Below are positions 19,344 through 27,844 of a DNA stretch of 64,000 nucleotides, piece after piece (the first letter of the stretch is position 1; the number at the start of each line of letters is the position of its first letter). Source of the DNA: Rivularia sp. T60_A2020_040 (lineage in GTDB: Bacteria > Cyanobacteriota > Cyanobacteriia > Cyanobacteriales > Nostocaceae); assembly GCA_015272215.1 (NCBI GenBank), contig JACYMD010000063.1, positions 98,945 through 162,944 of the forward strand. Reading direction: 5' to 3'. The notes beneath the pieces were generated by a model. That model ran no database searches, was not told the origin of the DNA, and saw only the letters and a list, made by a program, of their open reading frames with translations. Both the position numbers and the translations under genes were made by a program.

Positions 19344-20576
19344 TTAAGAAAATATCCGTTTTGTAAATTCAATTGCTATGTGAGAATCGGGAATTTCTCT
19401 AGCTAATAATTCCACAAATTGATGGGGTGTTGCTTGGGGATTTTCTTCTAATACATCTTCTACAATTAAACTTGCCATTGGCCCGATATAATAGGCCAAT
19501 TGTTGCTGACATCTTTTGATAAAAGAAGGACTGAGTAAATATAAATTTTGTTGATTATAGCTGCTTTCACAATTTTCAGTTGAATTAACTAATGTTGGCT
19601 CGACTTGGCTATAAGATGGCGGTATGGTAGGATTTAATTTTGAGTCAGGTAAAGCTAATGTGGGAAGTTCATCAAAATTTTCTAAAGAAGATGAAAATGT
19701 TTGCGACTGTTCAAGTTGTTCGAGATATCTAAGGACTTCCTTAGTACTTTGGTATCGTGCTTTAGGCGTATCTGCCAACATTTTATCGAGTATCCGCGCA
19801 AAACCATCGCTGATATTAGTATATATTCGCCAATTCCAATCGAGGGAATATCTATCCATCAAGTATGACGGATTTTTACCCGTGAGCAATACTATTGCTG
19901 TTACTCCCAATGCATAAATATCACTGCTTGGAGAACATAAACCTAAACTAATTTGTTCACGGGGAGCGTATCCAACTTTTCCCACAAGGGACATATTACC
20001 AGCAAAGGCAATTTGATTAATTTTGGTAGCTTCATTAATTTCAGCTATTTGTTTTCCCACACCAAAATCAATTAGTACGGGTAAATCTCCACCTTCGGGC
20101 AACATGATATTATCGGGAGAAATATCTCGATGAATTACTTGATGTTTATGGACATATTCCAAAACTGGTAATAGTTTTTTCAGCCAAAATATCACTTCAT
20201 CTTCTAAAAAAGTTTGTCCTTGATGTTGCCGTTCTTGTAGTAGCATTGAATAGGTTTTACCATTAACATATTCTTGTACTAAGAACAGCCTACCTTCTCC
20301 TTCAAAGCAAGCTAAAAAACGTGGGATTTGGGGATGTTGCAATTTATGAAGAATTTTTGCCTCTCTTTTGAACAAATCGCGACATTTTTCGATTCCATCA
20401 CTACCAGTACCAAAAGGAGCAAATTCCTTAAGCACACAAGCTTCGTTGAAACGACGTGTATCATATGCTAGGTAAGTCCGTCCAAGTCCCCCTTGTCCTA
20501 GCATCCTTTGGATAATATAACGACTATCAATTAAAGTACCAGAAGCTATTTCTGGTTTACTAGGGGGTATAGACAT
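19344..20576 (-). CDS. Ser/Thr protein kinase with C-terminal helical domain
   Basis: 410-residue Hanks-type kinase. The kinase domain covers about residues 20-295: glycine loop LGQGGLGRTYLAYD (Gly27-Gly32), VLKEF with the ATP-binding lysine near residue 50, catalytic loop HRDISPDN and DFG. The usual lysine of HRDxKPxN is serine here, a variant I know from other bacterial kinases but which may lower activity. A Ser/Thr/Pro-rich linker (about 300-350) precedes a ~60-residue helical domain (QQLAYYIGPMASLIVEDVLE through AREIPD) also found after kinases and cyclases in cyanobacteria. No membrane helix. It is convergent with the haem/HAMP sensor gene, a possible functional link that the sequence alone cannot prove. 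Confidence 0.88.
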   Translation of the reverse strand: MSIPPSKPEIASGTLIDSRYIIQRMLGQGGLGRTYLAYDTRRFNEACVLKEFAPFGTGSDGIEKCRDLFKREAKILHKLQHPQIPRFLACFEGEGRLFLVQEYVNGKTYSMLLQERQHQGQTFLEDEVIFWLKKLLPVLEYVHKHQVIHRDISPDNIMLPEGGDLPVLIDFGVGKQIAEINEATKINQIAFAGNMSLVGKVGYAPREQISLGLCSPSSDIYALGVTAIVLLTGKNPSYLMDRYSLDWNWRIYTNISDGFARILDKMLADTPKARYQSTKEVLRYLEQLEQSQTFSSSLENFDELPTLALPDSKLNPTIPPSYSQVEPTLVNSTENCESSYNQQNLYLLSPSFIKRCQQQLAYYIGPMASLIVEDVLEENPQATPHQFVELLAREIPDSHIAIEFTKRIFS

Positions 20577-21026
20577 TTATTTCTCACTCCTAAAAGTTAT
20601 ATGGTTATATAAAGCTATATATTTAGATGATATTTAGATGTTAAATATTAAATTCTTCGTCCTAAAGTCCGGTTCGGAAATATAGATACGTTCCCAATAT
20701 CACTAGTTTTCCATAAAAAAGGGAATTTTTAGGTAAGATAATTTCTTTTTGGTTAAGATTGATGATTTATTAACTATTTCAATTATCTATCACCACAAAT
20801 TTTAGGTGTTTCGATAAAAGTTCATAAAAATTTATAAAATTTTAGAAATCTTTAGAAATCTTTAGAAGACTTGATTTTTTAGCTAAGGACTGATTAATTA
20901 GTGTTTATTGTATTATTTTGTATTAAGTAGGTGAGTACAAATACAGGTTACTACATAACAAAACCTAAGCCCTGCTTCATAGCTTATTCCTACTCCCTTG
21001 TCATCACCGTAAATTTTTCCACCCAC
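20577..21026. other. A+T-rich intergenic region
   Basis: 450 bases between two minus-strand genes. It contains a short direct repeat of AGAAATCTTT near 20846-20866. No gene, terminator or RNA recognised. Confidence 0.4.
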
Positions 21027-21902
21027 CTACTTACTAGTAGATGGTTGAGGTAATAATACTGCGGGTTTTTGTTGAAGCTGTGTTTCTAAAGGTTTAACTT
21101 TTTTGATTAACTGAATAAATTGCTGATATTCAGGAACTTTGACGCTAGGAACATAACCTGCATCTGCTGTAATACTTGCTGGGGCTTCACTCATAACTTT
21201 TCGGATTTGTTGTTCGCGATTTCGATCAATATTTGGTGATAGCAGTACTAAACCAGGGGGAATCCACCGACTAGTATGTATAATCCTAAACTTAGTTTCT
21301 CTAAATTGCCGTTGATGAATTTCAAAGTTATTTTCAGACAAAGCACCGGCATCAACGCTACCTTCTTTTAGCCATTCGAGTACTGTTTTCGGAGTTGGAG
21401 CAAAACGGATCTCAGCAAGGGTTAAACCGTAAAGGTCGTACAAAGGTGTATAATAACCAGCAGCAGAACCTTTTTGACCTAAAGCAACCGTTTTATTCGT
21501 CAAATCTGGGATTTTTTTAATTGGGCTATCATCTCGAACTATCAGCAATGAACGCTGTTTGCTACTAACTTCATCCATGGGAAATAAAGGTTCGTAGAGT
21601 TGTTCATTGATGGCTCCCGCAGCTAAACCAGGGGGAGCAAAAACGATATCCCATTGTTTGCGGTTAATTTGGTCAATAGCTTGTAATTCGTTGTAAGTCG
21701 GTTCTAATTCTACAATGGACTTTGTTGTTGCTGCTATATAATTTTTAAAGCGATCGTATTTATCAAGTGAAAGGTCTTCTTCTCCATAGCTGACTACACC
21801 TATACTCACTTTTTCTGGAGATGTGTTCTCCGAATCGCATCCTATACTTAATAGTGCAAGTAATATTAAAAACCCAAATTGTACAAACCTGCGTGTAAGC
21901 AT
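21027..21902 (-). CDS. PhnD-like periplasmic substrate-binding lipoprotein
   Basis: 291-residue solute-binding protein of the phosphate/phosphite/phosphonate (PhnD-like) family. The N-terminus is a lipoprotein signal: basic residues, a hydrophobic core (LILLALLSIGC) and Cys22 as the lipidation site, so it should be anchored in the membrane facing the periplasm. Family features include VSIGVVSYGEEDL at the start of the mature domain, KQWDIVFAPPGLAAG, TNKTVALGQKGSAAGYY and KEGSVDAGALSE. No ABC permease or ATPase gene is nearby, so the ligand and transporter partner are unknown; stand-alone PhnD-like proteins can also serve as sensory binding proteins. Confidence 0.82.
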   Translation of the reverse strand: MLTRRFVQFGFLILLALLSIGCDSENTSPEKVSIGVVSYGEEDLSLDKYDRFKNYIAATTKSIVELEPTYNELQAIDQINRKQWDIVFAPPGLAAGAINEQLYEPLFPMDEVSSKQRSLLIVRDDSPIKKIPDLTNKTVALGQKGSAAGYYTPLYDLYGLTLAEIRFAPTPKTVLEWLKEGSVDAGALSENNFEIHQRQFRETKFRIIHTSRWIPPGLVLLSPNIDRNREQQIRKVMSEAPASITADAGYVPSVKVPEYQQFIQLIKKVKPLETQLQQKPAVLLPQPSTSK

Positions 21903-22108
21903 AGTTTTTACTTAGATAGATACGTATTTAATTATTAAGAGTTACAAATGCCTTGAAAAATTAATTTTTCATAAAATTTCATCAAATACATTACAGATTT
22001 GAAGATACCCATTGACTAGCTTAAACTAGAGTATAGGAGTGTAACAGTTGACTCTTGTACCTAATCGTGATATCTCAATATCCTTTTTTCTTTTGGGAGT
22101 AGATTGAA

Positions 22109-22300
22109 ATGGGTGGGTTCATTACAGGCTTACTAATAGTCGCTTATGTCGCTGGTGCTTGGAAGTTTTGGACTGGATTTAGGAGAACTAATTTCAGTAA
22201 CAGCTTAACGAATCGTCTTGTTTTATCATTGTTATGGCCAGCTTGTTTTGTTGGTAGTAAATCCTATCGTCAAAATTTTACAAAAGCCCTCAAAGGTTAA
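22109..22300 (+). CDS. small conserved protein with N-terminal membrane helix
   Basis: 63-residue protein, function unknown. A hydrophobic helix (FITGLLIVAYVAGAWKFWTG, residues 4-23) is followed by FRRTNFSN and a second hydrophobic stretch (RLVLSLLWPACFVGS, about 36-50), then a basic tail. It is probably an integral membrane miniprotein. GGGAG lies 11 bases before the ATG, and a strong intrinsic terminator follows 47 bases after the stop, so it is a monocistronic unit, which supports it being a real gene. Confidence 0.7.
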   Translation: MGGFITGLLIVAYVAGAWKFWTGFRRTNFSNSLTNRLVLSLLWPACFVGSKSYRQNFTKALKG

Positions 22301-22346
22301 CAATTATGTTTCTGTTTCTCCTAAGTATAGGGGAATAAATCAATTT

Positions 22347-22379
22347 GTCAGAGAAATCAAATCTCTGACATTTGTTTTA
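22347..22379 (+). terminator. intrinsic terminator
   Basis: Perfect 8-bp stem GTCAGAGA (22347-22354) with TCTCTGAC (22362-22369), 7-base loop, followed by ATTTGTTTTA. It ends the transcript of the 63-residue gene. Confidence 0.75.
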
Positions 22380-23319
22380 TATGTGATTCGCAAGTCGTAC
22401 TATAGTTTTGCGAACAGTAAGACTGGAAATAATTTGTAATATTAAAAAAGTAATATTGCTATATTTTATACAACTAGCCATAGCACTTTCTATACTTATA
22501 AATAACCTTGTATTTACTTAACCATGTAAATTTATTTTAAGCAGTCTTATGCTTAACTGATTATTGATATAAGTAAGTTTTAACATATTTACTTTTCTAC
22601 ATTATCGGTAAAAATAATTAAGAAAACATAAACTAATAAAATTTTAATTTGTTTATCTGTTAAACACACAATATTCGGGGGTAATTCCCCTCAGCTAATA
22701 AAATCAAATATTTGCAAAACTAGTAGCATCAAGACTATCTAGTATAGGGTAAACAAAGAAAAGCCAAGGTAATCCCTAACTTTTTCAAAAATGCATCCTC
22801 TAATGCTGTATGATTAAAAATCTATAAAAGTAACTCAAACAAAAGATTGTTAAGTTTCAAATCAATTCATGGTGTAGGTCAAACAGTAAATAAATTTACT
22901 ACTTTAGAAGGATAGATTGTTTTTTACGTTTTGAGGAAAATAAATTTATGTTTGCTTAAAGTTAATACTGAGATTACAGATGTATTTTTCTTTATGGCAG
23001 CAGAAAGTTTGATCAGACAGGATGTTTATGTCAAAAGTATCAACTGCTTAATAGGGTGATATTTCGGATTTTATTTGCAGTATCTCTAAGTTAGACTCGG
23101 ATAGATTATTAATACCTGGGTTGAACCAAAAAGAACATTGGTTATAAATTTTTTTCCACTTTAGACCCTTGTCTAGACTTATATAGGAAAGTAATCCAGT
23201 CAATCCTTATAAAAAGTGAGTTCCCATCTCGAATTATTGTTTGAAACCACCCATCTACGCTTCAGGTTGCATCTTGGAAGCGTATTCTAACCCAAATTAA
23301 AGCACAATTAGGAGAAACT
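22380..23319. other. long intergenic region, no gene recognised
   Basis: About 940 bases of A+T-rich DNA. It holds a small GGGG/CCCC hairpin at about 22677-22689 and no credible reading frame. The ribosome-binding site AGGAG for the next gene is at its right end. A non-coding RNA is possible but I recognise none. Confidence 0.45.
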
Positions 23320-23604
23320 ATGCTTCACGATCAAAATGGCGAAACTCTTTCTATTTACGAATGGTTATCTAGAGCTGGATTTAAGAATTCTGATGTTTTT
23401 AGAATGGAGCCGGAATTAATTCGGCATCTTCACAAACAGTGGTTTGTGTACCGCGAAATTGTCCAAACTTGTATGTCTGAAACTGGCTGTTCTGATCCCG
23501 GTGAATTGGAAATTAACCATCCCTATCGTACTCCTCAAGTACCTCAACCGACCTCTTCTTCTTTAGAATTAGGAGATATTACGGGAGTATATTCCTATTC
23601 CTAA
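23320..23604 (+). CDS. hypothetical protein, 94 residues
   Basis: Not recognised. The protein begins MLHDQNGETLSIYEWLSRAG, then has a helical stretch (PELIRHLHKQWFVYREIVQT), two cysteines ten residues... apart region QTCMSETGCSD, and a Pro/Ser-rich C-terminus. It has no signal peptide or membrane helix. An ideal ribosome-binding site (AGGAG, 6 bases before ATG) and a strong terminator 30 bases after the stop mark it as a single, probably well-expressed gene. Function cannot be inferred. Confidence 0.65.
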   Translation: MLHDQNGETLSIYEWLSRAGFKNSDVFRMEPELIRHLHKQWFVYREIVQTCMSETGCSDPGELEINHPYRTPQVPQPTSSSLELGDITGVYSYS

Positions 23605-23633
23605 AAGATTTGTAAATTAAAGATATGTACAAA

Positions 23634-23692
23634 GTTTGTAGTTGTGCTTCAGCATAAAATTTTAATGAGCAAGTGCGACTACAAACATTTTT
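23634..23692 (+). terminator. long stem-loop terminator
   Basis: A 16-bp stem with three G-U pairs (GTTTGTAGTTGTGCTT at 23634-23649 and AAGTGCGACTACAAAC at 23671-23686), followed by ATTTTT. It ends the transcript of the 94-residue gene. Confidence 0.65.
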
Positions 23693-23813
23693 GGAAAATT
23701 TTTTGACAATTAATTAAATAAAGTTAAATAAACTTGGTATTTTAAGAGGATGTCCGCAGGAAATATTTCATTCGCCAAGACTAGTATCGTTCGGCGTAAA
23801 TACCTAACTCACC

Positions 23814-23863
23814 AGGGACTATAAGTCCCTATCTAATAGCGAAAGTCCTCTGATGAGGACTTT
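23814..23863. terminator. two adjacent hairpins downstream of prxQ
   Basis: AGGGACT/AGTCCCT (23814-23830, 3-base loop) and AAAGTCCTC/GAGGACTTT (23842-23863, 4-base loop). They lie just past the prxQ stop in the convergent gap. No long T-run; possible minus-strand terminator or palindromic repeat. Confidence 0.45.
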
Positions 23864-23865
23864 AC

Positions 23866-24354
23866 TTAATCCACACGCAATTCCTGAAACTTGTTTAAAA
23901 CCTTCTGGGCATGACCTTTAGTTCTGACATTCGACCATACATAAACTATATTACCATCGGGTGAAATTAAAAAAGTTGATCGTACAACTCCCATATATTC
24001 CTTACCCATAAACCTTTTTAACTGCCATACACCATAAGTTTCACATACTTGGTGTTCCGGGTCACTCAAAAGTTGAATTGATAAATTATGTTTGTTGATA
24101 AATTTGCAGTGAGATTCTTCTGAATCGGGACTTATTCCCACAATTGTCGCTCCCAAATCGGTAAATTGTTGAGAATATTCGCTGAAGTCTTTTGCTTCCA
24201 CAGTACAACCTGGTGTATCGTCTTTGGGATAAAAATAGAGAACAAGCCAATTCGGTTGGAAATCTTCTAACTTCACCAAATCTCCATTTTGGTTTGTTGC
24301 GCTAAATGATGGTGCTTTTTCTCCCATTTTGGGAATTTCGGTAATTTGTGACAT
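23866..24354 (-). CDS. peroxiredoxin, BCP/PrxQ family
   Basis: 162-residue thiol peroxidase that reduces peroxides using thioredoxin-type donors. The active-site sequence is PKDDTPGCTVEAKDF, with peroxidatic Cys50. The resolving cysteine that many PrxQ proteins have five residues later (CxxxxC) is Lys55 here. Two other cysteines, Cys83 (SHCKFINKHN) and Cys104 (HQVCETYGVW), are available; Cys83 lies where PrxQ proteins of the alpha-3 type carry theirs. Length is normal for the family, and there is no targeting sequence. The next upstream gene on this strand is the RND pump, but a 49-bp tandem repeat lies between, so co-transcription is uncertain. Confidence 0.92.
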   Translation of the reverse strand: MSQITEIPKMGEKAPSFSATNQNGDLVKLEDFQPNWLVLYFYPKDDTPGCTVEAKDFSEYSQQFTDLGATIVGISPDSEESHCKFINKHNLSIQLLSDPEHQVCETYGVWQLKRFMGKEYMGVVRSTFLISPDGNIVYVWSNVRTKGHAQKVLNKFQELRVD

Positions 24355-24390
24355 AGGGGATGGGGGGATGGGCAGAAAAATAAATTCTAA

Positions 24391-24586
24391 CTCCTGGTAT
24401 TCAATCTAAAATCCAAAATTTCAAATCTAAAATTCGATACTCCTGGTATTCAATCTAAAATCCAAAATCTCAAATCCAAAATTCGATACTCCTGGTATTG
24501 AATTTAAAATCCAAAATTTCAAATCTAAAATTCAATACTCCTGGTATTCAATCCAAAATCCAAAATTTAAAATCCAAAATTCGATT
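24391..24586. repeat. 49-bp tandem repeat, four copies
   Basis: Copies begin with CTCCTGGTATT at 24391, 24440, 24489 and 24538, exactly 49 bases apart, with a few substitutions between copies. Each is rich in AAAATCCAAAATT-type sequence. The array fills the space between the RND pump stop and the prxQ start. Not a CRISPR: there are no variable spacers. Confidence 0.85.
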
Positions 24587-27500
24587 TAACTTGCTGGTGG
24601 TAATTTAACTGTTTGATCTTCTTGAATAACTTGACGACGGGGTTTCTTGCCAAAACCATATTTTACAGTATTGAGAATCCAATATTGAAAATTATCAATG
24701 TAGGTAAACAATACTGGAACTACTACTAAAGTTAATAATGTAGAAGTGCTAAAACCACCGATAACTGCCACACCCATTGATTGACGGACTTCTGCACCAG
24801 CACCTAATCCTAATGCTAAGGGAAAAGTACCAGCGATTGTAGAAAGGGAAGTCATCAAAATTGGACGTAAACGGGATAAACCAGCGTCAATTAGGGCTTG
24901 ACGTTGTTTTTTACCTTGTTCTAAGCCCATGATTGTATAGTCTACTAAGAGAATTGAGTTTTTAGTAACAATTCCGATTAATAATACAATACCGATTAAG
25001 GCATATAATCCCAAAGCTTTTTGAGCAATCATTAATGCTAAAAGAGTCCCACCCAAACATAAAGGTAGCGCCACCATAATAGTAATTGGATGGAGAAAAT
25101 TATTATATAGCAAAACTAAGATTGCGTAAATCATCATAATCGCTAAACCTAATGCAGTACCGAAACGTCCGAAAATTTCCTCCATAATTTCCGCATCCCC
25201 AGCCGAACGTTGGGTTACTTCCGCAGGTAAATTTTTCATCGCTGGTAACTCGTTTACCGCTGTCAAGCCGTCTCCTAAAGAGATGCCCTGTAGATTAGCT
25301 TCCACCGAAACTTGACGCATTCGATCAAAACGGTTGATAGTCGCAGCACCGCTACCAAAACGAATATCTGCAACCGCAAGTAATGGAACTAAACCACCAT
25401 TTTGACTGGGAACTTGGAGATTCTTAATATTAGTAATATCTTCTCGTGCTTGGGGATCGATTTGGACGCGAATCGGAATTTGGCGATCGCTAAGATTATA
25501 TTTTGCTAAATTAGCATCATTATCACCGATAGTAGCGAGAGTTGCGGTACGTGCAATTGATTGTACAGTAACTCCTAAATCTGCGGCACGTTGGGGATCT
25601 GGTACTACCAAAATTTCCGGTTTCACCAAACTAGCGCTAGAAGATGCTTCTACCAATCCCGGTACAGTTCGCATTTGTTTTTCTAAATCATCAGCAGCTT
25701 GTTTCAAAGCTTGGGGATTTTCACTTTGTAAAACTATCGTTAAATCCTTTCTACCACCAACTGTACCAGTACTTTGAAAACTAATTCTCGCTCCGGGAAT
25801 TTGAGCAAACTGCGGACGTATTTGTTCTTCTAGCTCAGTTTGAGAAAGTTCTCGTTCTTCCTTGGGTTTTAATCTAATAGTAAGACTTGCTGAACCAACA
25901 TTTTCTGTGGATAAAACACTTTCAACCCCAGGATTTTGTTGAATTAAATTTGTCGCTTGGGTTACTACGCGCTTGGTATCAGCCAAAGTTGAACCAGGAG
26001 CTAGTTCCACTGATAACGTAGAAATACCAATATCAGCAGCATCAACCAAACCTTTGGGAATCAAAGGCACCAACATTAAGCTACCAATAAAGAAAGCCAA
26101 AGCCAGCAGTACAGTTGTCATGCGATGGCGTAACGCCCATCTGAGTGTAGAAGCATAAGGCTGAAAACGACGACGGGAAGACGTAGTAAAACCTTCACCC
26201 CCTGAACTTTCACCCTTAACCTTTGCCTTTAACAAATGCGCTCCCATCATCGGTGTTACCATCCGCGCTACTGATGTGGAAAATACGGTAGCAGCGGTAA
26301 CTGTCATTGCAAAAGGTTGGAAAAATTGACCGGGGATTCCCCCCATGAAAGCTACTGGTAAAAATACGGCAATGATTGTCGCCGATGTTGCAATTACCGC
26401 TAAACCCATCTCTGCTGAAGAGTCCAAAGCGGCTTGTTTGGGTTCTTTACCCATCCCCAAATGCCGCTCCATATTTTCAATTTCGACAACGGCATCATCT
26501 ACTAAATTACCTACTGCTAATCCCAAACCTAACAGTGTCATATTGTTGAGAGTGTAACCCAAAGCAAACATTACACCGAAAGTAGGAATAATAGATAAAG
26601 GTAGAGTTACCGCTGTAATTAAAGTTGCTCGCCAATCGCGCAAAAACAGTAAAATTACCACCACAGCTAAAACAGATGCAATTAATAGCTCGTTCATCGT
26701 ACTTTCGTAAGAATTGCGAACAAAAGTAGCTCTGGTAAAAATTAATTCCATTTTTACATCTTGAGGAAGAATTTCTGCTAATTTTTCAACTTCCTTTTTG
26801 ATACCTTCTTCCACCGTCACCGTGACGCTACCAGTACTACGCAATACCTCTAAAGCAACCACCGGCTCGTTATTCAACCGTGCAGATTGACGCACTTCAC
26901 CAAAGCTATCATCAACATTTCCTAAAGTAGATAAAGGAACAGAACCACCATTAGGAAGAATAATTTCATAATTTGTCAAAACATCTACACTTTCAGCACT
27001 ACCCAAAGTCCGGATAGTTTGTTCGCTACCACCAATTTCCGCACGACCACCAGGTAAATTGATATTAAAAGCTCGTAATTGGTCATTTACTTGAGTAGCA
27101 GTGATACCTAAAGACTGTAAACGGTCGGGGTCGAGATTAACACGAATTTCTCGGTCAACCCCACCTACACGGCGGATTTCAGCCACACCTCTTACTGATA
27201 ATAAAGCCCGACTAATAGTTTGATCAACCAGATTACTCAACTCTTCCACAGAACGTTTATCCGAACTGACCACATAGGTCATAATTGAGCTGCCGGAAAA
27301 CTCCAAACGCTGGACAATTGGGTCATTAATATCTTGAGGAAGACTCTGACGAATTTGCGCGATTGCATTCCGAACATCATTAGTAGCGCGATCGCTATCG
27401 GTTCCTAATTCAAAGTTAATTGTGGTAGTAGAAACACCATCAGTAACAACCGAACGTAATTCATCAATGTTACCCAAACCAGCAACCGCATCTTCAATTT

Positions 27501-27702
27501 TTTTAGTCACCTGAGATTCAAGTTCAGTAGGTCCCGCACCAGGTTGACTTACCCGCACCTGAACCGCAGGAATATCAATATTGGGGTTGGTATCAATTCC
27601 TAAAGTATTGAAGCAAAACCAACCAACTACAGTTAGAACTAGAAATAAAACTATTGTCGGAATTGGTTTATTTATAGACCAAGCAGAAATGTTAAAATTC
27701 AT
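24586..27702 (-). CDS. RND-family efflux transporter permease (HAE1-like)
   Basis: 1038-residue inner-membrane RND exporter, driven by proton exchange. The architecture is standard: one N-terminal helix, a large periplasmic porter domain (about 35-330), six helices, a second periplasmic domain (about 560-850) and five C-terminal helices. Proton-relay residues are present: the Asp-Asp pair in GNLVDDAVVEIENMERHL (helix 4) and Lys in IGIVTKNSILLVDYT (helix 10). It is the second gene after its adaptor (27845-29356), separated by a heptamer array. No outer-membrane TolC is in the window. Substrate (drug, lipid or metal) cannot be told; it looks like HAE1 rather than heavy-metal CzcA. Confidence 0.93.
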   Translation of the reverse strand: MNFNISAWSINKPIPTIVLFLVLTVVGWFCFNTLGIDTNPNIDIPAVQVRVSQPGAGPTELESQVTKKIEDAVAGLGNIDELRSVVTDGVSTTTINFELGTDSDRATNDVRNAIAQIRQSLPQDINDPIVQRLEFSGSSIMTYVVSSDKRSVEELSNLVDQTISRALLSVRGVAEIRRVGGVDREIRVNLDPDRLQSLGITATQVNDQLRAFNINLPGGRAEIGGSEQTIRTLGSAESVDVLTNYEIILPNGGSVPLSTLGNVDDSFGEVRQSARLNNEPVVALEVLRSTGSVTVTVEEGIKKEVEKLAEILPQDVKMELIFTRATFVRNSYESTMNELLIASVLAVVVILLFLRDWRATLITAVTLPLSIIPTFGVMFALGYTLNNMTLLGLGLAVGNLVDDAVVEIENMERHLGMGKEPKQAALDSSAEMGLAVIATSATIIAVFLPVAFMGGIPGQFFQPFAMTVTAATVFSTSVARMVTPMMGAHLLKAKVKGESSGGEGFTTSSRRRFQPYASTLRWALRHRMTTVLLALAFFIGSLMLVPLIPKGLVDAADIGISTLSVELAPGSTLADTKRVVTQATNLIQQNPGVESVLSTENVGSASLTIRLKPKEERELSQTELEEQIRPQFAQIPGARISFQSTGTVGGRKDLTIVLQSENPQALKQAADDLEKQMRTVPGLVEASSSASLVKPEILVVPDPQRAADLGVTVQSIARTATLATIGDNDANLAKYNLSDRQIPIRVQIDPQAREDITNIKNLQVPSQNGGLVPLLAVADIRFGSGAATINRFDRMRQVSVEANLQGISLGDGLTAVNELPAMKNLPAEVTQRSAGDAEIMEEIFGRFGTALGLAIMMIYAILVLLYNNFLHPITIMVALPLCLGGTLLALMIAQKALGLYALIGIVLLIGIVTKNSILLVDYTIMGLEQGKKQRQALIDAGLSRLRPILMTSLSTIAGTFPLALGLGAGAEVRQSMGVAVIGGFSTSTLLTLVVVPVLFTYIDNFQYWILNTVKYGFGKKPRRQVIQEDQTVKLPPAS

Positions 27703-27714
27703 AGATAGATAGAA

Positions 27715-27838
27715 GTTAGTTGTTAGTTGTTAGTTGTTAGTTGATAGTTAATGGTTGATAGTTGATGGTTGTTAGTTGATAGTTGACAGTGGACAGTTCC
27801 CTCTTCCCTCTTCCCTCTTCCCTCTTCCCTCTTCCCTT
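27715..27838. repeat. heptamer tandem arrays (GTTAGTT-type, then TTCCCTC-type)
   Basis: Roughly eleven degenerate GTTAGTT/GATAGTT heptamers (27715-27796) pass directly into about five perfect TTCCCTC heptamers (27797-27837). The arrays fill the gap between the efflux adaptor and pump genes. Confidence 0.85.
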
Positions 27839-27844
27839 AAACCT

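Noticed and set aside
22218..22439. Frame overlapping the 63-residue gene and its terminator
   Set aside because: It reads through a strong intrinsic terminator in a different frame and has no ribosome-binding site.
24391..24586. Possible CRISPR array
   Set aside because: The 49-bp units are contiguous copies with no unique spacers, and no cas genes are near.
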